Shown here piece by piece: positions 4,791 through 8,489 of a stretch of 8,489 nt of DNA; the stretch's first letter is position 1, and every line of letters starts with the position of its first letter. A program made the position numbers and the translations under genes. The DNA is from Terriglobia bacterium. Lineage in GTDB: Bacteria > Acidobacteriota > Terriglobia > UBA7540. Under the pieces are notes generated by a model. That model saw nothing but the letters and a program-made list of their open reading frames with translations, was not told where the DNA came from and made no database searches. Where the stretch lies: positions 1 through 8,489 of the forward strand of contig JASHTR010000518.1 of assembly GCA_030040455.1 (NCBI GenBank). The letters run 5' to 3'.

Positions 4791-7472
4791 CTATTTTGCA
4801 TCCCGCCAGTTGCCGGCCACGCCCAGATCGACGCGCAGGGGAACGCGCAACGAAAAGACCCCTTCCATTTCCGCACGGGCTATTTCTGAAGCCGCGCTCA
4901 CCTCGGCCTCCGGCGCCTCAAATACCAGCTCGTCATGGACGGTGAGGATGGTGCGCGCGCGCAGCTTCTCCTGCTTAAGCCGCGCATGAACTTTCACCAT
5001 CGCCAGCTTCATTAAATCCGCAGCGGTTCCCTGGAGCGGCGTGTTCATGGCCTCGCGCTCGGCGCGGTTGCGCGCCGGAACGTCCGAGCCGCGGATCTCC
5101 GGAATGGGACGCAGGCGGCCGAACAGGGTTCGCACTTCGCCGGTTTCCCGCGCCTGCTCCACGCACCCTTTGAGGAATTCGTCCACCTTGCGGTAGCGAC
5201 GGAAATATTCATCGATATACTGTTGGGCCTCGGATTTGCTGGTCCCGGTTCGTTGGGCGAGGCCGAAGGCGCTCAAGCCGTAAATCACGCCATAGTTGAT
5301 GGCTTTCGCCATCCGCCGGTGATCGTGCGTTTGCAGGGCGGGCAGCACGCCAAAAAGCTCCTGGGCCGTTCGGGAATGGACGTCTTCGTTGAGAGAAAAG
5401 GCCTCGATCAAAAGGGGATCCTCCGACATATGAGCCAGAACCCGCAACTCAATCTGGGAATAATCCGCAGCAATCAGCCGCCCGCCAGGCTCCGCGACAA
5501 ATGCCGAGCGGATGCGCAGGCCAAACTCATCGCCAATAGGGATATTCTGCAAATTCGGGTTGGAGGAAGAGAGCCGCCCGGTCCGCGATCCTGCCGAGTT
5601 GAACGTGGAGTGGAGGCGCCCCGTGCCGGGATGGATGTAACGCGGCAGCGCGTCCACGTAGGTGGACTTCAGCTTGGCGCGGGTCCGGTATTCGAGGACC
5701 TTCCGCGGGAGCTCATACTGTTCGGCAAGCGCCTCAAGCACGGAAGCGTCCGTGGAATACTGCCCGCTTTTCCGCAGCTTCTTGCCACCCGGAAGCTTCA
5801 ACTTCTCGAAAAGGACTTCTCCAAGCTGTTTCGGCGAATTCACGTCAAAGGGCGCGCCCGCCAGGGTGTAAATCTCCATCGTCAACTCCGTGAGGCTCCT
5901 TTCAAACTCAACGGACATTTCCCCGAGAATCCGCGGATCAATTCTTACGCCCGCGATCTCGACATCCGCCAATACCTCCGCCAGCGGAAGCTCGATCTCT
6001 CGATAGAGCCGCTCGAGGCCTCGCTCGACGATTGCCGGGCGAAGCGTCTCGGCGAGCTGACGGAGGGCCGCGGCCGCCTCGGCCGGCGAATCGCCGACTC
6101 TCACGCCTTTCTGCCGGAGCAATACGTGCGAAAGTGAATGGGAGGAAGCGAGGGGATCGAGCAGGGAAGAATAAAGGAGCGTATCATCCCGGACGCCGGC
6201 CAGCGTTGCTTGCTCCTTTTTAAGAAGAAGATGAAGAAGCTTGGCGTTATGGGCAATCTTTGGGCGGCTCGCGTCGCCAAGGACGGGCTTGAGGGCGGCG
6301 AGCACGTGCGACGTTGGCGTGCCGAGTGGAATCGCCGCCTGTCGGGAGCCATCCGCCAGGCCAATTTCGACGAGCCGGGCGGAAAAGTCTTCGTCATCAC
6401 CCTCAACCTTCACGGCTACGGCGAGAGCATCGGACGCTTGAAGTTGCCCGAACCATCTTTCCACAGCCTGTGGAGTGTCGAGTGTTTCAGATTCTGCCTG
6501 GCTGGTCACGACTGGGGCTGGCCCTGCCTCCTCCGTGAACTCCTTCATCAAAGATGCGAAACCGAGCTCCTGGCAGAGCGAGATGATCTCCTGGAGGTCC
6601 AAAGGATGCTGCGCGAGCTGCCGTGCGCGCGCGTCGAGGGGCACATCCGCGCGGATGGTGGCAAGCTCCCGGCTCAGCAGGGCTTCATTGCGAAAATCCC
6701 GAAGCGCCTCGCGATAACTCTGCTTCGGCACGCCCTCCCAGCCGTCCAGGGCTGCCTCCAGCGTTTGAAACCGCTGAATTAACTCCGTGGCTCCTTTCGG
6801 ACCGATATAGCTGCGCCTCTTTGCGCCAGCCTCCAGCAGAGGCTCCTGGCCGGGAAGCGGGCGAGCGCCCGGAATGTTGTCGCTTGGGTCTCCGGTAAGA
6901 GCAAGCCAATCCACCACCTTTGACGGCTCAACCCCGATAATTTCCTTCACTTTCTCCGCGTCGCACAGCGTCTCGCCGTTGCGCTCTTTGGCGCTGCGCG
7001 AGGGCTTCAGCACCTTCACGCGCTCATTCACCAACTGGAAGAGATCCTCGTCGCCAGATACGATGAACACCTCCAGGCCTTCTTCAGCGCCTTGCCGGGC
7101 GAGCGTGCCGATAATATCGTCAGCCTCAAAGCCTTCCTTCTCAACAATGTCCACGCCGAGGGCCGCGCAAAAGCGGCGAACGTAAGGGAGTTGCACCGCA
7201 AGGTCGGGCGGAAAAGGCGGCCGGTTGGCTTTATAGACTTCCAGCAGCTTGTCACGAAACGTTGGCGCCGCCAGGTCGAACGCGGCGGCGACGTACTCCG
7301 GACGATGCTCCCGCAAGAGCTTGCGCAGAGTCCGCACAAAGATGAATACGGCCTGCGTCGGCACGCCCGTCGGCGACGCCAGCGGCACCTGCATGGGCGC
7401 GAAGAAGGCGCGGAAAACCAGCGACATGGTATCAATGAGAAAGAGCCTCTTCCGCGTTTCAGATTCTGGCAA
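4791..7472 (-). CDS. polA: DNA polymerase I, proofreading-dead, with insertion in the 5'-nuclease domain
   Basis: DNA polymerase I (893 residues) fills gaps and removes RNA primers in Okazaki processing and repair. Domain 1, about 8-310, is the 5'-nuclease, with acidic residues D14, D118/D119 (EADD), D141/D143 (SGDEDLF) and D195/D198 (GDPSDN). Domain 2, about 325-490, is a DnaQ-like fold whose motifs are lost: the DxE site reads KVE (355-357), the second Asp falls in HNAKLL, and the third in SHSLSH. Domain 3, about 491-893, is the polymerase with motif A DYSQIE (D670), motif B RRMAKAINYGVIYG (R719, K723, Y727, Y731) and motif C VHDE (846-848). Odd features are a block of about 17 extra residues (within 204-222) in the helix-hairpin-helix turn of domain 1, and Tyr instead of the common Phe at 727. 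TTG at 7472 follows AGGAGGTGA closely. Confidence 0.97.
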   Translation of the reverse strand: MPESETRKRLFLIDTMSLVFRAFFAPMQVPLASPTGVPTQAVFIFVRTLRKLLREHRPEYVAAAFDLAAPTFRDKLLEVYKANRPPFPPDLAVQLPYVRRFCAALGVDIVEKEGFEADDIIGTLARQGAEEGLEVFIVSGDEDLFQLVNERVKVLKPSRSAKERNGETLCDAEKVKEIIGVEPSKVVDWLALTGDPSDNIPGARPLPGQEPLLEAGAKRRSYIGPKGATELIQRFQTLEAALDGWEGVPKQSYREALRDFRNEALLSRELATIRADVPLDARARQLAQHPLDLQEIISLCQELGFASLMKEFTEEAGPAPVVTSQAESETLDTPQAVERWFGQLQASDALAVAVKVEGDDEDFSARLVEIGLADGSRQAAIPLGTPTSHVLAALKPVLGDASRPKIAHNAKLLHLLLKKEQATLAGVRDDTLLYSSLLDPLASSHSLSHVLLRQKGVRVGDSPAEAAAALRQLAETLRPAIVERGLERLYREIELPLAEVLADVEIAGVRIDPRILGEMSVEFERSLTELTMEIYTLAGAPFDVNSPKQLGEVLFEKLKLPGGKKLRKSGQYSTDASVLEALAEQYELPRKVLEYRTRAKLKSTYVDALPRYIHPGTGRLHSTFNSAGSRTGRLSSSNPNLQNIPIGDEFGLRIRSAFVAEPGGRLIAADYSQIELRVLAHMSEDPLLIEAFSLNEDVHSRTAQELFGVLPALQTHDHRRMAKAINYGVIYGLSAFGLAQRTGTSKSEAQQYIDEYFRRYRKVDEFLKGCVEQARETGEVRTLFGRLRPIPEIRGSDVPARNRAEREAMNTPLQGTAADLMKLAMVKVHARLKQEKLRARTILTVHDELVFEAPEAEVSAASEIARAEMEGVFSLRVPLRVDLGVAGNWRDAK
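6807..6863 (-). repeat. In-frame palindromic insertion within polA
   Basis: Encodes polA residues 204-222, between NIPGA and IGPKG. In E. coli and Taq polymerase the corresponding gap is about three residues (NIPGVPGVG, NLPGVKGIG), so about 17 residues (51 bases) are extra. The DNA has a 9-pair hairpin (GCCA+GCCTC with GAGGC+TGGC, 6825-6850, one 3-base bulge) and a GCGC/GCGC pair (6813-6826). TTGCGCCAG (6821-6829) and GGCTCCTGG (6841-6849) match exactly, as reverse complements, the two ends of intergenic hairpin 2. Insertion boundaries are approximate. Confidence 0.6.
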
Positions 7473-7475
7473 AAT

Positions 7476-7484
7476 TCACCTCCT
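7476..7484 (-). promoter_or_regulatory. Strong ribosome binding site for polA
   Basis: AGGAGGTGA on the minus strand is a near-perfect anti-16S match and ends 3 bases before TTG at 7472-7470. With this site the TTG codon is the clear start, and the protein begins with the standard polA N-terminus KRLFLIDTMSLVFRAFFA. Confidence 0.8.
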
Positions 7485-7487
7485 GGT

Positions 7488-7517
7488 TTGACACCAGCGG
7501 GAGCCATCCGATAGTGT
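7488..7517 (+). promoter_or_regulatory. Candidate promoter for the cysteine desulfurase gene
   Basis: A perfect -35 hexamer TTGACA (7488-7493) is followed after 18 bases by TAGTGT (7512-7517), which keeps the key first T, second A and last T of a -10 box. Transcription would start near 7524, about 37 bases before the ATG at 7561. The -35 lies a few bases from the polA ribosome site, so this is the only room for a divergent promoter. The -10 match is weak. Confidence 0.4.
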
Positions 7518-7560
7518 TGATGAAGAGGGACGAACAGGCGGCCCCTGCATCAAAAAGAGT

Positions 7561-8489
7561 ATGCGCCGCGTTTATCTGGATAACAACGCCACTACCCCGC
7601 TTGCGCCGGAAGTGTTTGAGGCGATGAAGCCTTACCTGACCGACGCTTTTGGCAACGCCTCTTCGGTTCACTGGTACGGGCAGACGGCAAAGGCAGCGGT
7701 GGAGGAAGCGCGGGAAAGCGTGGCGCGCCTTCTCCATGCACAACCGGCGGAGATTGTCTTCACGAGTGGTGGCACCGAGAGCGACAATACGGCAATTTTC
7801 GGAGTTGCGGAAGCGGCGGCGGAGCGGGCGCCGGGCCGGCCGGTCCACGTGATTACGACGACGATCGAGCACCCTGCCGTGCTCTACTCCGCGAAGGCTT
7901 TAGAGGCTCGGGGCGTGAGGGTTACTTTTGCGCCGGTGGGCGCTGAAGGCACCGTGGATCCGCAGGAAGTCGAGCGCGCCATCACCCCGGAAACAGCGCT
8001 CATTTCCGTCATGCACGCGAACAACGAGCTCGGAACGCTCCAGCCGGTTGAGGAAATCGGCCGTATTGCGGCCGAGCACGGTATCCCCTTTCACACCGAT
8101 GCCGTGCAATCTGCCGGCAAGATTTCGCTCGACGTTCGGAAGCTCGGCTGCAGCCTGCTTTCAATCTCCGCCCACAAACTCTATGGGCCCAAGGGCGCAG
8201 GCGCGCTTTACGTGCGCAAGGGCACGCCCTTTCGTCCGTTCATTTACGGCGGCCATCACGAGCGCGACCGCCGTGGTGGTACCGAGAACGTTCCCGGCAT
8301 TGCCGGCTTGGGCAAAGCGGCGGAGTTGGCGCTGGAGCGCCTTGTGGAGGATTCGAAGGTCGTGGCCACGTTGCGTGACTGCCTGGAAGAAGGCCTTCTC
8401 GAAAAAGTACCCGGCACAGCCGTCAACGGCCGCCATGCCCGGCGCGTGCCCAACACCACCAGCATGAGGTTCGAAGATATTGAGGGGGA
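7561..8489 (+). CDS. Cysteine desulfurase (NifS/IscS family), 3' end outside window
   Basis: PLP enzyme that removes sulfur from L-cysteine and passes a persulfide to Fe-S cluster assembly or other thio-modification pathways. The first 309 codons are present and the frame stays open to the window edge. The start MRRVYLDNNATTPLAPEV is the family N-terminus. PLP-site features are TSGGTESDN (about residues 64-72), HANNELGTLQP, HTDAVQS (H178, D180, Q183) and SAHKLYGPKGAG, with H205 and the Schiff-base lysine K206; GGHHERDRRGGTEN follows. The catalytic cysteine loop should lie about 20 residues beyond the edge and cannot be checked, so IscS-type and NifS-type subgroups cannot be separated by loop length. 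No strong ribosome site precedes the ATG (AAAAAGAG lies too close). It is divergent from polA with an 88-base gap. Confidence 0.93.
   Translation, partial: MRRVYLDNNATTPLAPEVFEAMKPYLTDAFGNASSVHWYGQTAKAAVEEARESVARLLHAQPAEIVFTSGGTESDNTAIFGVAEAAAERAPGRPVHVITTTIEHPAVLYSAKALEARGVRVTFAPVGAEGTVDPQEVERAITPETALISVMHANNELGTLQPVEEIGRIAAEHGIPFHTDAVQSAGKISLDVRKLGCSLLSISAHKLYGPKGAGALYVRKGTPFRPFIYGGHHERDRRGGTENVPGIAGLGKAAELALERLVEDSKVVATLRDCLEEGLLEKVPGTAVNGRHARRVPNTTSMRFEDIEG

Noticed and set aside
4256..4876. 206-codon minus-strand open frame opposite the reductase gene
   Set aside because: It is antisense to a reductase with a full catalytic tetrad and also runs into the end of polA.
5223..6782. Two long plus-strand open frames (304 and 214 codons) opposite polA
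   Set aside because: They are antisense to an unmistakable polA. They have no ribosome site or family resemblance, and arise from GC-rich third positions in the real gene.

Overview
The window looks like chromosomal DNA of a GC-rich bacterium, most probably an acidobacterium. The clues are a long-tailed Hfq-like protein that starts NRKLIRPSLSDI, secreted and metabolic genes of acidobacterial flavour, and intergenic DNA packed with short palindromes and heptamer tandem repeats. The phylum call is inference from recalled family resemblance, not from a search. No rRNA, tRNA, CRISPR array, transposase or phage gene was seen.

Layout. Positions 1-147 hold AT-rich intergenic DNA with degenerate heptamers and a GC palindrome. 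Three minus-strand genes follow and read leftward: an enolase-superfamily acid-sugar dehydratase (2644-1388), a PEBP/YbhB-type protein (1339-698) and an Hfq-like RNA chaperone (489-148). A 590-base divergent intergenic region (2645-3234) has no convincing gene but carries a 7-mer tandem array, an 8-mer direct repeat and six stacked hairpins. Two plus-strand genes come next: a small secreted beta-rich protein of unknown function (3235-3783) and an aldo/keto reductase (3812-4783). The reductase converges, with only 7 bases between stop codons, on a minus-strand DNA polymerase I gene (7472-4791). An 88-base divergent promoter region separates polA from a plus-strand cysteine desulfurase that runs off the right edge (7561 onward).

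How the genes relate. Most are housekeeping or general-metabolism genes with no shared pathway. The dehydratase and PEBP genes are 48 bases apart and could be one transcript, with hfq 208 bases further down. The secreted protein and the reductase are 28 bases apart and probably co-transcribed. Three of the seven genes appear to use non-ATG starts (GTG for hfq, TTG for the reductase and polA), each with a good Shine-Dalgarno sequence.

The most interesting observation links the repeats to a gene. The polA 5'-nuclease domain carries an extra block of about 17 residues inside its DNA-binding helix-hairpin-helix turn. The DNA for that block forms a hairpin flanked by the same two 9-base words, in the same order, as one of the intergenic hairpins near 2943-2979. 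This suggests a mobile or amplifying palindromic repeat that inserted in frame into an essential gene, in the manner of Rickettsia palindromic elements. The same polymerase has lost its proofreading motifs and has tyrosine at the position that controls dideoxynucleotide discrimination. No complete new multi-gene system was recognised.
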